Below are positions 7,008-15,188 of a DNA stretch of 64,000 nt, piece after piece; within the stretch, counting starts at the first letter, position 1; the number at the start of each line of letters is the position of its first letter. This DNA comes from an uncultured Christensenellaceae bacterium. GTDB taxonomy: Bacteria; Bacillota; Clostridia; Christensenellales; Borkfalkiaceae. The position numbers and the translations under genes are program-made. The notes under the pieces are model-generated. The model worked only from the letters and a program-made list of their open reading frames with translations. It searched no databases and had not been told where the DNA came from. The stretch covers positions 1 to 64,000 of the forward strand of contig CAJUJF010000001.1 of NCBI GenBank assembly GCA_910586825.1, given 5' to 3'.

Positions 7008-8528
7008 ATGAGAAGCAAAGATTATTTAACGGAAATCAGAAGATCGGAAGGATTGCGCCGCGCGATTCTGCGCGGGATCGAAATAAAAGATGCGGTTGCG
7101 ACGTTTTTTCTCGCAACCGATTTGATTTATTCGGAAAACGATAAAGAATACGCGCGCTCGGTTTCTGAGCGGTACACGCCCGCGGGACTTACCGCCGAGG
7201 TGAAGATCACGAAATCGGTTCCGAGTGCGGAGGGCGTGCGCAAAGGGATCCTCGAAACGCTGAAAAACCGCTTTCCCGCCGTTGCGGCGTTCGTTGCGCC
7301 CGACGACGTGGAAGTCGATCTGGAAACAGGCGGCGGAAGATTTTTTATCGGCGTCGGGGAAGTGGAGCGCAATCAGTTTTCGGCGGATGGCGCGATCGAC
7401 GTACTGTCCGCGGAATTGGGCAAAAAGTTCTGCGGGATCTGGCACGGGGAATTCCGCTATTTCGAAAAGGAAAAAGGACAGATCGAGCGGGAAGAGCTTC
7501 CGCCCGAAGAAATTCTGATCGCGCCGCGATCGTTTGCGGTGACGGATTTTTCGGAAATCGACGGCGGGGAAAAGCCTTCGCGGGCGATCTATATCGCCGA
7601 TCTTGTCAAAGAAATGCAGGGTGTTTCCGTATGCGGTACGGTCACGTATGCGGAGGAGCGGGTTACGAAAAGCGGAAAGCCGTATTTTTCGTTTACGATT
7701 TCCGACGGCACGGGACAGCTTCGGATCGCGTACTTCACGCGGAAAGCGACGCTCGAAAAAGTGCGCGGCATCAAGGTCGGCGCGGGGATCTGTTTTACGG
7801 GCGACAACGAACTGTTTAACGGCTCGCTGTCCTTTCGCGCCCGCACGGTCAATGCGGGGAATCCGCCTGCGGATTTTGTTCCGGAACCGTTGCCGTCCCG
7901 TCCCGTCCCGTCCCGTTACCGCACGGTGTTCCCCGTCCCCGTGAGCGACCCCGTTCAGAGCGCGCTGTTCGAGGAACAAGGCGCGCCGCCCGCACAGCTG
8001 TGCGAACGGGATTTCGTCGTATTCGACCTTGAAACGACGGGGCTGAATAATTCGCCCGTCGGCGGGGCGATGGACAGGATCATCGAGATCGGCGCGGTGA
8101 AGATCAGAAACGGAAAGATCTGCGAAAAGTTTTCTTCTTTCGTCGCCTGTCCGGTGCGGTTGAGCGGCGAGATCATACGGCTCACGGGAATCAACGACGA
8201 AATGCTGGCGGGCGCGCCCGATATCGCGGACGTCGTGGCGGACTTTTATAAGTTTTCGGCGGATTGCGCGCTCGTGGGGCACAACGTTCAGTTCGACTAC
8301 AAGTTTATCCGTCATTACGGCGAAAAAGAGAGATACAGCTTCGAACAGAAGACGTACGACACCGTGTCCTTTGCGCAGGAAATGCTTCGTCTGAGCAATT
8401 ATAAACTGAACACGGTTGCCGATCATTTCGGGTTTACCTTCAACCACCACCGCGCGTACGACGACGCGTTCGTCACCGCAAAGATATTTCTCGCTCTCGT
8501 AAAATTGAAAAACGGACTGCCGAAATGA
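7008..8528 (+). CDS. PolC-like N-terminal/OB/3'-5' exonuclease protein lacking the polymerase domain
   Basis: The 506-residue protein looks like the front half of Gram-positive DNA polymerase PolC. Residues 1-200 resemble the PolC N-terminal region. About 205-290 form an OB-fold (VSVCGTVTYAEERVTKSGKPYFSFTISD). After a Pro-rich linker (near 295-320), residues 335-500 are a DEDDh exonuclease: FDLETTGL (D, E), GHNVQFDYKF (D), HHRAYDDA (H, D). The PHP and polymerase domains are absent and the stop is followed by a terminator, so this is a designed short protein, not a truncated window edge. The start at 7008 avoids a long overlap with ispG. Likely a proofreading or nucleic-acid processing nuclease; substrate unknown. 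Confidence 0.75.
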   Translation: MRSKDYLTEIRRSEGLRRAILRGIEIKDAVATFFLATDLIYSENDKEYARSVSERYTPAGLTAEVKITKSVPSAEGVRKGILETLKNRFPAVAAFVAPDDVEVDLETGGGRFFIGVGEVERNQFSADGAIDVLSAELGKKFCGIWHGEFRYFEKEKGQIEREELPPEEILIAPRSFAVTDFSEIDGGEKPSRAIYIADLVKEMQGVSVCGTVTYAEERVTKSGKPYFSFTISDGTGQLRIAYFTRKATLEKVRGIKVGAGICFTGDNELFNGSLSFRARTVNAGNPPADFVPEPLPSRPVPSRYRTVFPVPVSDPVQSALFEEQGAPPAQLCERDFVVFDLETTGLNNSPVGGAMDRIIEIGAVKIRNGKICEKFSSFVACPVRLSGEIIRLTGINDEMLAGAPDIADVVADFYKFSADCALVGHNVQFDYKFIRHYGEKERYSFEQKTYDTVSFAQEMLRLSNYKLNTVADHFGFTFNHHRAYDDAFVTAKIFLALVKLKNGLPK

Positions 8529-8550
8529 CGGTTGATCCGACAGAAAACAA

Positions 8551-8579
8551 AAGCCGACCGCTGCGCGGTCGGCTTTTTT
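8551..8579 (+). terminator. Terminator of the nrdR-ispG-exonuclease operon
   Basis: The stem AAGCCGACCG / CGGTCGGCTT with a 5-nt loop is followed by TTTTTT. It lies between convergent operons. Confidence 0.85.
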
Positions 8580-8589
8580 GCGAAGGCTT

Positions 8590-9411
8590 TTAATAACGTT
8601 TTACGATCGTATGACGGGGGCAGGCGTCGGCGCATTTGCCGCATTTCGCGCACAGCGCATAGTCGACGACGGGGAGGTTTTCCACCATTGTAATCGCGCC
8701 TGCGGGACAGGTTTTCGCGCATTTTCCGCACCCGATACACCCCGTTTTGCAGGCGTCGATCACCGCTTTTCCGCGGGCGTGAGAGGAACAGGCGACGTAG
8801 ACTTTCGCGTCGGCGGGAATGCGTTTGAAGAGACCTTTCGGGCAGCTTTTGAGACACGCTCCGCAGGAAGTGCAAAGATCCGGATCGATCGCCGCGCAAC
8901 CGTTCACGATGCTTGCGGCGTGTTCCGTGCAGTGTCCCGTACAGGTCCCTTTACCGAGGCATCCGTATTTGCAGACTTTCCGCCCGCCGTAAAGTTTGTT
9001 TTCCTGCGCGCAGTCGACCGCGCCCGCGTAAGCGAATTCGTCCTCCGCGCCGTCTCCGCCGCAACACGCGCACACGCTCACGGTTGGGGCTGCGTCCCGG
9101 TAAGGTACGCCGAGCAGGTCGGCGATTTTTTGTTTTTCCGCGGCATCCGTAACGTGACAGTCGCTGAGGTCGGCTTCTCCGCGGGAGAGCTTTTCCGCAA
9201 ACCCCATGCACCCCGTACAGCCGCAACCGCCGCAGTTCGCGCCCGCAAGGTGCGCGAAGATCGCTTCCGTCTTTTCGTCGCCCTGCGTTTTGCAAAGCTT
9301 CGTCACGAGGAGAATGCACGCGGTGAGTACGGCGGCGATCGCCGCGAAGATCCCGATCACGATTCCTACCTGCGCCCATTGCACGGACGCGAGAATTCCG
9401 AATTTCATCAT
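8590..9411 (-). CDS. rnfB: Rnf electron-transport complex subunit B
   Basis: The 273-residue iron-sulfur protein has an N-terminal membrane helix (about residues 14-36), then the 4Fe-4S motif GANCGGCGCTGC. Later come several ferredoxin-type motifs: CTSCGACLKSCP, CIGCGKCAKTCP and CAKCGKCADACP. In Rnf, RnfB receives electrons from reduced ferredoxin. It is the last gene of the operon, directly after rnfA (6-nt gap), as in other clostridial rnfCDGEAB clusters. Confidence 0.96.
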   Translation of the reverse strand: MMKFGILASVQWAQVGIVIGIFAAIAAVLTACILLVTKLCKTQGDEKTEAIFAHLAGANCGGCGCTGCMGFAEKLSRGEADLSDCHVTDAAEKQKIADLLGVPYRDAAPTVSVCACCGGDGAEDEFAYAGAVDCAQENKLYGGRKVCKYGCLGKGTCTGHCTEHAASIVNGCAAIDPDLCTSCGACLKSCPKGLFKRIPADAKVYVACSSHARGKAVIDACKTGCIGCGKCAKTCPAGAITMVENLPVVDYALCAKCGKCADACPRHTIVKRY

Positions 9412-9417
9412 GTCACC

Positions 9418-10029
9418 TCAGATCAGCGTAAATACGTAGAACGCCATCGCCATCAGGCTTGCCGCGACCATGGTGATCGGGAAACCTTTCAAGCACTTTG
9501 CAACGGGAAGCTTTTCCAGCCGTTCGCGCACGCCGCCCATCAGCACCATGGCGAGCGTGAAGCCGAGCCCCGCGAACAGGGCGTAGAGCAAGGCGAAACC
9601 GAGGTTCATCGAAATCGCCGCGCTGCCAGAAACGATTTCGCTCAGATCGTTTACGAGCACCAATTCCGCAACGCCGAGGATCGCGCAGTTCGTGGTGATC
9701 AGCGGGAGATAAATTCCCATCGTGCGGTACAGCGCGGGGGAGAGCTTCGCGATGATTTTTTCGAGCATCTGCACCAACGCCGCGATGATGAAGATAAAGA
9801 AGATAATTTCGAGGAACTCGATTTTCAGCGGAGTGAGGACGTACACGTACAGCGGATAGGTCACGAGCGTTGCAAGCAGCATGACGAGCGTGACGGCAAC
9901 GCCCATGGATGCCGCGCCGGAGGTGCGCTTGGAAACGCCGAGAAAGGGGCATATCCCAAGGAATTTTACGAGGATAAAGTTCTGCGAAAACGCCGCGGTC
10001 ACGACTACGGCGATGATTGCCGTCAACAT
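9418..10029 (-). CDS. rnfA: Rnf complex subunit A
   Basis: The 203-residue integral membrane subunit has about six hydrophobic helices. The early segment NFILVKFLGICPFLGVS is typical of RnfA/NqrE, which hold an intramembrane iron-sulfur centre between paired Cys residues. It overlaps the rnfE stop by 7 nt, indicating translational coupling. It works with RnfD and RnfE in the ion-translocating part of the complex. Confidence 0.96.
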   Translation of the reverse strand: MLTAIIAVVVTAAFSQNFILVKFLGICPFLGVSKRTSGAASMGVAVTLVMLLATLVTYPLYVYVLTPLKIEFLEIIFFIFIIAALVQMLEKIIAKLSPALYRTMGIYLPLITTNCAILGVAELVLVNDLSEIVSGSAAISMNLGFALLYALFAGLGFTLAMVLMGGVRERLEKLPVAKCLKGFPITMVAASLMAMAFYVFTLI

Positions 10030-10712
10030 GTTTCGGCCTCCTTCTTCTCCGTTTCTTCGGGCGCGGGCAGAGGTGCGCTCTGCGAGACGCGGAACGCGCG
10101 CGCCCGTTTTTTCCGCGCGGTTTTTTCGACGTTATCGGTGATCAGCAGAAAGAGCGCGATGCAGATGCCGTAAGTGAAGAACGCGCCCGGCGCGCTCGCA
10201 AAAAAGCCGATTGAAAAATCGAACAGTTCGATGCCGAAGAAACTTCCGCTTCCGAAAAATTCGCGGATCATGCCCATCAGCGTCAACGCAACGGTGAATC
10301 CGAGTCCCGTGCTCACGCCGTCGATCGCGCTGTCGAGGACGGGTTGTTTGCTTGCAAACGCCTCCGCCCGTCCGAGGATCATGCAGTTCACGACGATCAG
10401 CGGAAGGAACACGCCCATCGAATCGTACAGATCGGGCATATACTTTTCAAGCGCCATGCGCAGCAGCGTTACGAGCGTCGCGATGATCACCACGAACGCG
10501 GGAATGCGCACGGCGGAGGGGATTACCTTGCGCAGCATCGAAATCAGCACGTTGCTCAAAAGCAGAACGACGGTGACCGAGATCCCCATGCCGAACCCGC
10601 CGATCGCCGAAGAGGACATGCCGAGCGCGGCGCACGTGCCGAGTACGAGTTTGAACGAGGCGTTGTTGGTGATCAGTCCGTCGAAAGCGATTTTTGCGTA
10701 TTTGTTTTTCAT
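10023..10712 (-). CDS. rnfE: Rnf complex subunit E
   Basis: The 229-residue homologue of RnfA in the same RnfA/NqrD family has hydrophobic helices throughout, and the segment NNASFKLVLGTCAALGMSSSAIGG is the counterpart of the RnfA cysteine helix. The C-terminal 40 residues are charged and cytoplasmic (PEETEKKEAETC). It overlaps rnfG by 4 nt upstream and rnfA by 7 nt downstream. Confidence 0.95.
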   Translation of the reverse strand: MKNKYAKIAFDGLITNNASFKLVLGTCAALGMSSSAIGGFGMGISVTVVLLLSNVLISMLRKVIPSAVRIPAFVVIIATLVTLLRMALEKYMPDLYDSMGVFLPLIVVNCMILGRAEAFASKQPVLDSAIDGVSTGLGFTVALTLMGMIREFFGSGSFFGIELFDFSIGFFASAPGAFFTYGICIALFLLITDNVEKTARKKRARAFRVSQSAPLPAPEETEKKEAETC

Positions 10713-11329
10713 GCTTCGCCTCCCAAAACGTGCGCTCTGAAATAAGCGAGCGCGGTGTTTACGCCGTTTACGATCGCGGCGGAAGAGCGGGAAGCGCCCG
10801 CCGACAGCGTGTAGATATCGTCGCCGCCCGCGGCGGTCGTGAACTTGCCGCCCGCAAGGATCTCTTCGTTATGCACCGTAAATTCCGTATAGAATTTTTT
10901 CTTGATCTTGGAAATATAGCTCTGTTTGCGGTCGCTCTCGTATACGACTTTTTCGATTCCGAGCCATTTGAAATCGTTTGCTTCTTTCGATCCCTCGCAG
11001 GAAAAGACCGTCCAGAGGGTGACCGTTCCGCCCGAATAGCCGCCGTTGCCCGTCGATTGGATGAGGTAGTTTCCGTCGTCCGTCAGGTACGCGGCGTTTA
11101 CCGTTCCTTCCGCAAAGACCGCGTCTTCGGCGGAGACGGAAAGTTGCGTCGTCTCCACTTGTCTGCCGTATATTTTGGCGAGCGTCCGCGCGAAGCGCTC
11201 TTCGGCGGAGACGAAAAGCAGATCGTTACAGACGGAGAGCAGCGCGCCCGAAACGAGTACGATGGCAAGCAGGATGGTCACGCAACGGAATACGTTGCTT
11301 TGGAAAAATGCTTTCAACTTTGCTTTCAT
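10709..11329 (-). CDS. rnfG: Rnf complex subunit G (FMN-binding)
   Basis: The 206-residue periplasm-side subunit has one N-terminal membrane helix (residues 17-37) and an FMN-binding domain. In the family FMN is covalently attached by ApbE to the Thr of a D-x-x-S/T-G-A-T motif. Here the aligned stretch is TLSAGAS (residues 174-180): the Asp is Thr, the S/T is Ala and the acceptor Thr is Ser180. The start at 11329 is set by alignment and by the 4-nt overlap with rnfD; the longer open frame upstream lies inside rnfD. No apbE gene lies in the window. Confidence 0.92.
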   Translation of the reverse strand: MKAKLKAFFQSNVFRCVTILLAIVLVSGALLSVCNDLLFVSAEERFARTLAKIYGRQVETTQLSVSAEDAVFAEGTVNAAYLTDDGNYLIQSTGNGGYSGGTVTLWTVFSCEGSKEANDFKWLGIEKVVYESDRKQSYISKIKKKFYTEFTVHNEEILAGGKFTTAAGGDDIYTLSAGASRSSAAIVNGVNTALAYFRAHVLGGEA

Positions 11330-12345
11330 GCGCGATTCTCCTTGTCTTGTTTCCGTTTTACTGGTTTGCGGAATCCGAACGGTCTGGCTTTGATCGCAAG
11401 ATCGATCAGGAATACCGCGAAGTTCATCAGCAGGATGCAGAAGGAGACGACTTCGATTTGCGTCGCCTTTCTCAATCCCGCCGTCAGCAGTCCGAGTATT
11501 GCGAAATAGATCAAATTGCCGAGTTTGCTCTTCGGGGTCGTAACGTAGTCGGTCGCCATGAAAATCGCGCCGAGAATGAGACCGCCAGAGAGAACGGAGG
11601 GGAGGAAGGCGGTAAAATCGAACCCTTCGAGCGCGACGGCGAACAGTCCCGTCACGAGGATGTAGATCGCGGGAAGATACCATTTTATCACGCCGCGCGC
11701 GCAAAGATAGATCCCGCCGACGATCAGCGCAAGTTTGCACGTTTCGCCGATGCAACCCGCAACGCCCGTACCGAGAAAGAGGTCGACGGGGGAGAGTACG
11801 GGTTTTCCGGCGAATAAGTTGCCGAGTTGCGTCGCGCCGGCAACGAGGTTTTCCCAATCGTTCGTCGCGATCGCGCCGAAGTTGGCGGCGGGGTACGCCG
11901 TCATGGCGGAGAAGGAGATAAACAGGAAGACCCTGCCCGCGATCGCGGGATTCACGATATTCCGTCCCGTTCCGCCGAAGAGCATTTTCACGGCGCCGAC
12001 CGCGAAGATCGCGCCGAGCGCGGGCATGTACCAGGCGCTCAGGTTTGCGGGAAGGCAGAGTGCAAGAAGCAGTCCCGTGATCAGGGAAGTGAAATCGAAC
12101 TGCGCGAAAAATTTTTTCAGCGTCTCTTTCGGCGCGCGGTGGAATTTGTTCTGTACAAGATACCAGACGAATTCGGTGAGAAACGCCGACGCGAGCGCGA
12201 CGGCGACGGTGACCGCCGCGGCGAGCCCGAAATAGACGATTCCCGCGACCGTTGCGGGGAGAAGCGCGATCAGCACGTCGAGCATGATGTGTTTTGTCGT
12301 CCGCCGCGTTTTCACGTGCGGCGCCGTTGAAAGTATGGGCTTCAT
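11326..12345 (-). CDS. rnfD: Rnf complex subunit D
   Basis: The 339-residue membrane subunit has about ten helices. It carries a second covalent FMN in characterised relatives; the equivalent site is LVAGATQL, with Thr172 as the candidate acceptor. The serine before GAT is Ala, matching the same change in RnfG. The conserved LFLG...GxxGETCKLAL segment follows. The start at 12345 overlaps the rnfC stop by 4 nt; the open frame further upstream is a shadow of rnfC. Confidence 0.94.
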   Translation of the reverse strand: MKPILSTAPHVKTRRTTKHIMLDVLIALLPATVAGIVYFGLAAAVTVAVALASAFLTEFVWYLVQNKFHRAPKETLKKFFAQFDFTSLITGLLLALCLPANLSAWYMPALGAIFAVGAVKMLFGGTGRNIVNPAIAGRVFLFISFSAMTAYPAANFGAIATNDWENLVAGATQLGNLFAGKPVLSPVDLFLGTGVAGCIGETCKLALIVGGIYLCARGVIKWYLPAIYILVTGLFAVALEGFDFTAFLPSVLSGGLILGAIFMATDYVTTPKSKLGNLIYFAILGLLTAGLRKATQIEVVSFCILLMNFAVFLIDLAIKARPFGFRKPVKRKQDKENRA

Positions 12346-13625
12346 GCCTTCCTCCCCAGATTGGCTTTCGCCGTTTTGATCATCTGCGCCAGCGGTCTGC
12401 GCGCGGGGCAGATATACGAACACGCGCCGCATTCGATACAACTGCGCACGCCGCCGTAACGGTCGGCGAGTTCGTATTCCCCGACCGCCGTATAAAACGC
12501 CGTGTGCATGGGCATGAGGCGCATGGGGCATACGTCGGCGCATTTCCCGCAGTTGATGCAGGGAGTGGGCGTTTCCGAATTGGTCTCCTTTTCGGTGAGG
12601 AGCAAGAATCCGGACGTCGTTTTGGTGACGACGCCGTTCGCGCCCGTCAGCGCCGTACCCGTCATCGGTCCGCCCGCGACGAATTTCGCGGCGTTTTCGT
12701 TGATTCCCGCCGCCTCCGCCAAGCGAGAGAGCGGGGTGCCCACCGCGCAGAGCAGATTTTTCGGGGCGTCGGCGCCGCCGCCCGAAACGGTCACGACCCG
12801 TTCGATGAGCGGTTTTCCGAGTTCCACCGCTTCGCAGACGGCATAAGCGGTTGCCACGTTCTGCACGGCTACGCCGACGTCGGAGGGCAGTTTTCCGAGG
12901 GGGACTTTCCGCCCCGTACAACAGTAGATGAGGTGTTTTTCCGAACCCATCGGATATTGTTTTTTCAGTTTTACCGTTTCGAATTCCGTCTTTTCGAACA
13001 GGGAAATCGCTTCCGGTTTGTTTTTTTCGATCGCGACGATCACGCGCGTCGCGTTCAGGGCGATCGCGAGATACCCCGCGCCGCGCACGATCCGCTCCGT
13101 CTGTTCCCGCATCAGCCTGTCGTCGCACGTGAGGTAGGGTTCGCATTCCGCGCCGTTCAGAATCAAAGTGTCCACGGGCGCGATCGGTCTCGCTTTTACG
13201 TGCGCGGGGAATCCCGCGCCGCCCATGCCGACGATTCCGGCGTCCTCGATCCGCTGTGCGATCTGCGCGCCGTCCGGATGATCGAGCGGCGGAAGAAACG
13301 CTTCTTCCGCGCCCTCTCGCGCAATGACGACGTGCACGCAACTTCCGCCGCGTCCGTCGTCTCGTTCGCCGACTTCCGTCACCGTTCCCGCGACGGAGGC
13401 GTGAACGTTCGCCGAGATCTTTCCCGCGGCTCTGCCGATCAGTTGACCGCGTTTGACGTAGTCGCCCGCCGAGACGGTCGCCTCCGCTGCCGCGCCGATA
13501 TGCTGTTTTAAGGGGATCGCCGCTTCGTCCGTTTCCAGCGGAAGAATGGGGCTTTCTTTTGAAAATTCTTTCGCGTCGGGTATATGTACGCCGCGAAAGA
13601 AAAGTTTGCCGTTTTTCGCCTTCAA
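12342..13625 (-). CDS. rnfC: Rnf complex subunit C (NADH-side)
   Basis: The 427-residue peripheral subunit binds NAD(H) and FMN and carries two 4Fe-4S clusters. GGAGFPAHVK (about residues 134-143) is the nucleotide-binding loop, and the cluster motifs are CINCGKCADVCP and CIECGACSYICP near residues 357-400. It transfers electrons to NAD+ on the cytoplasmic face. It follows the Gx gene with a 4-nt overlap and begins the rnfCDGEAB order. Confidence 0.96.
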   Translation of the reverse strand: MKAKNGKLFFRGVHIPDAKEFSKESPILPLETDEAAIPLKQHIGAAAEATVSAGDYVKRGQLIGRAAGKISANVHASVAGTVTEVGERDDGRGGSCVHVVIAREGAEEAFLPPLDHPDGAQIAQRIEDAGIVGMGGAGFPAHVKARPIAPVDTLILNGAECEPYLTCDDRLMREQTERIVRGAGYLAIALNATRVIVAIEKNKPEAISLFEKTEFETVKLKKQYPMGSEKHLIYCCTGRKVPLGKLPSDVGVAVQNVATAYAVCEAVELGKPLIERVVTVSGGGADAPKNLLCAVGTPLSRLAEAAGINENAAKFVAGGPMTGTALTGANGVVTKTTSGFLLLTEKETNSETPTPCINCGKCADVCPMRLMPMHTAFYTAVGEYELADRYGGVRSCIECGACSYICPARRPLAQMIKTAKANLGRKA

Positions 13626-14170
13626 ATTTTATCCTCCTCCCGTACCCCGAATTTCCGCAATGCGGAACGGGGCAGGGCTTTTAACGTTAAGATGCACAGG
13701 CTGCCCACGACCGCGCCCGCCGCCGCGCCGAGCAGACACAGATAGGGGCCGTAGGAAATCAGGAGCAACGTTTGCGTCAGCGCGCAGTACACGAAAAGCT
13801 GTACGAGATTGTGTACGACCGCGGAAGCGATCGCGACGCAAAAGAGGCTCACCCGCGGACGGATCAGAAACAGCAGCCGCGCTGCGACGACGGAGAAGAC
13901 GCCCGCCGTCAGACTGTACAGGAGCAGCGAGACGTTTCCCGCGAACAGGCTTCCGATCACGGTGCGCGCCACGACCACGAGCAGGGCGTCCGGCAGTCCG
14001 TAAAAGATCAGCGCCAACAGGGAAAAGAGGTTCGCGATCCCCAATTTCGCGCCAGGCAGGACGAGCGGCGGGAGCAGGGACTCCAACAGAAAGGAGACAA
14101 GCCCGAGCCCCGCGAGCAGGGCGAGTACGGCGATCTTTTTTCCCGTTCGGTTTTCCTTCGTTTTACCCAT
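13622..14170 (-). CDS. Gx transporter family membrane protein
   Basis: The product is 182 residues from the ATG at 14170 (a GTG two codons upstream is an alternative). Five or six hydrophobic helices and GAKLGIANLFSLLALIFYG are typical of the Gx/heptaprenyl-diphosphate-synthase-component-I family, often found beside rnf and FMN-related genes in clostridia. A transport role is only inferred. It is the promoter-proximal gene of the rnf operon. The -10 box ends six bases before the ATG and no Shine-Dalgarno site exists, so the mRNA is probably leaderless. Confidence 0.75.
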   Translation of the reverse strand: MGKTKENRTGKKIAVLALLAGLGLVSFLLESLLPPLVLPGAKLGIANLFSLLALIFYGLPDALLVVVARTVIGSLFAGNVSLLLYSLTAGVFSVVAARLLFLIRPRVSLFCVAIASAVVHNLVQLFVYCALTQTLLLISYGPYLCLLGAAAGAVVGSLCILTLKALPRSALRKFGVREEDKI

Positions 14171-14176
14171 GCGCAC

Positions 14177-14205
14177 AGTATACCAAACGCGCGGAAAAAA
14201 GTCAA
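14177..14205 (-). promoter_or_regulatory. Promoter of the Gx-rnfCDGEAB operon
   Basis: On the minus strand TTGACT (14205-14200), 17 nt, TATACT (14182-14177). The expected start is base 14170, the A of the ATG. Confidence 0.75.
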
Positions 14206-14266
14206 ACGAAACGATAATCCACAGGGCTGTTTCGGCGGGATTTTCCGTCTTTCGCCGGCGCGTCGG

Positions 14267-14295
14267 TTGACAATTTCCGCGTTCCGTGTTATACT
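14267..14295 (+). promoter_or_regulatory. Promoter of trxB-ttcA-like genes
   Basis: TTGACA (14267-14272), 17 nt, TATACT (14290-14295). The leader before the ATG at 14322 is about 20 nt and holds AAGGGA. Confidence 0.8.
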
Positions 14296-14321
14296 CTTTC
14301 CGAAAAGGGAATGATCATTTT

Positions 14322-15188
14322 ATGCGAAACGAATACGATCTTATCATTGTCGGCGGCGGGATTGCGGGGTACTCCGCGGCGCTCGCCGCGAAAAATCTGA
14401 AAATGGATTTTTTCTGGCTCGGAGACGGTGCTTTCGGCGGAAAAGCCGCGCGGGCGGAAACCGTTCGGAACTACCCCGCGTTTTCGGGAAACGGCGCGGA
14501 GTTTGTGCGCGCGCTTGCCGCGCAGGCGGAGCGCGAGGGGATCGCCGCCGCCGAGTTCCGTTGCGACCGGATCTATAAAGTCGGCGGGGGATATTATCTC
14601 GCTTCGGGACAGAACGGGTTTAAAGCCAAAGCGGTCATCCTCGCGTGCGGCGTGGAAGCCGCGGGCGCCGTTGCCGGCGAAAAGGAATTTTTGGGCAGTG
14701 GCGTCAGTTATTGCGCGGTGTGCGACGGCGGGTTGTACCGCGGGAAGAAAGTGGTCGCCGTGCTTGCGGCAAAGGAATACGAAGCGGAGGCGGAATATCT
14801 CGCTTCTTTTGCGGAGCGGCTGACTTGCGTGTGCCGCTATCCCGATCCCGAAATCGCAAAGGAGAACGTCGTAACGGTGTCGGGCGTTCCCGCCGCGGTG
14901 GAAGGCGCGGACAGGGTGACGGGGCTTCGTCTGAAAGACGGAAGTCTGATCGAAGCGGACGGGATCTTTTTTCTGAAAGACAGCTTCCCGCCGGAAGCGC
15001 TTGTCGGCGGTTTGGAGACGGACGGAAAGCACGTAAAAGTCGGGCGGGACATGTCGACCAATCTTGCCGGTTTGTTCGCGGCGGGAGACGTGACGGGAAC
15101 GCCCTACCAATTTATAAAGGCGGCGGGAGAAGGACTGACGGCGGCGTACTCCGCGCAGGCGTTTTTGCGAAAGGAGAAAAAGAGTTGA
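14322..15188 (+). CDS. trxB: Thioredoxin reductase-like FAD/NAD(P) oxidoreductase
   Basis: The 288-residue protein has an FAD-binding GGGIAG near residue 11, the redox-active pair Cys131-Cys134 in SYCAVCDGG, and a C-terminal FAD motif LAGLFAAGDVTG. It matches low-molecular-weight thioredoxin reductases, although slightly short and with a weak central NADPH motif (VVAVLAAKEYE instead of a clear GGGDSA), so the electron donor may not be NADPH. No thioredoxin gene is adjacent. It overlaps the next gene by 4 nt. Confidence 0.85.
   Translation: MRNEYDLIIVGGGIAGYSAALAAKNLKMDFFWLGDGAFGGKAARAETVRNYPAFSGNGAEFVRALAAQAEREGIAAAEFRCDRIYKVGGGYYLASGQNGFKAKAVILACGVEAAGAVAGEKEFLGSGVSYCAVCDGGLYRGKKVVAVLAAKEYEAEAEYLASFAERLTCVCRYPDPEIAKENVVTVSGVPAAVEGADRVTGLRLKDGSLIEADGIFFLKDSFPPEALVGGLETDGKHVKVGRDMSTNLAGLFAAGDVTGTPYQFIKAAGEGLTAAYSAQAFLRKEKKS

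Noticed and set aside
8578..10173. A 531-codon forward frame across rnfB-rnfA-rnfE
   Set aside because: It crosses three certain genes on the other strand and has an implausible Arg/His-rich composition.
11330..11857. Longer RnfG starting near 11857
   Set aside because: The extension lies wholly inside rnfD in another frame. The membrane helix and 4-nt overlap fix the start at 11329.
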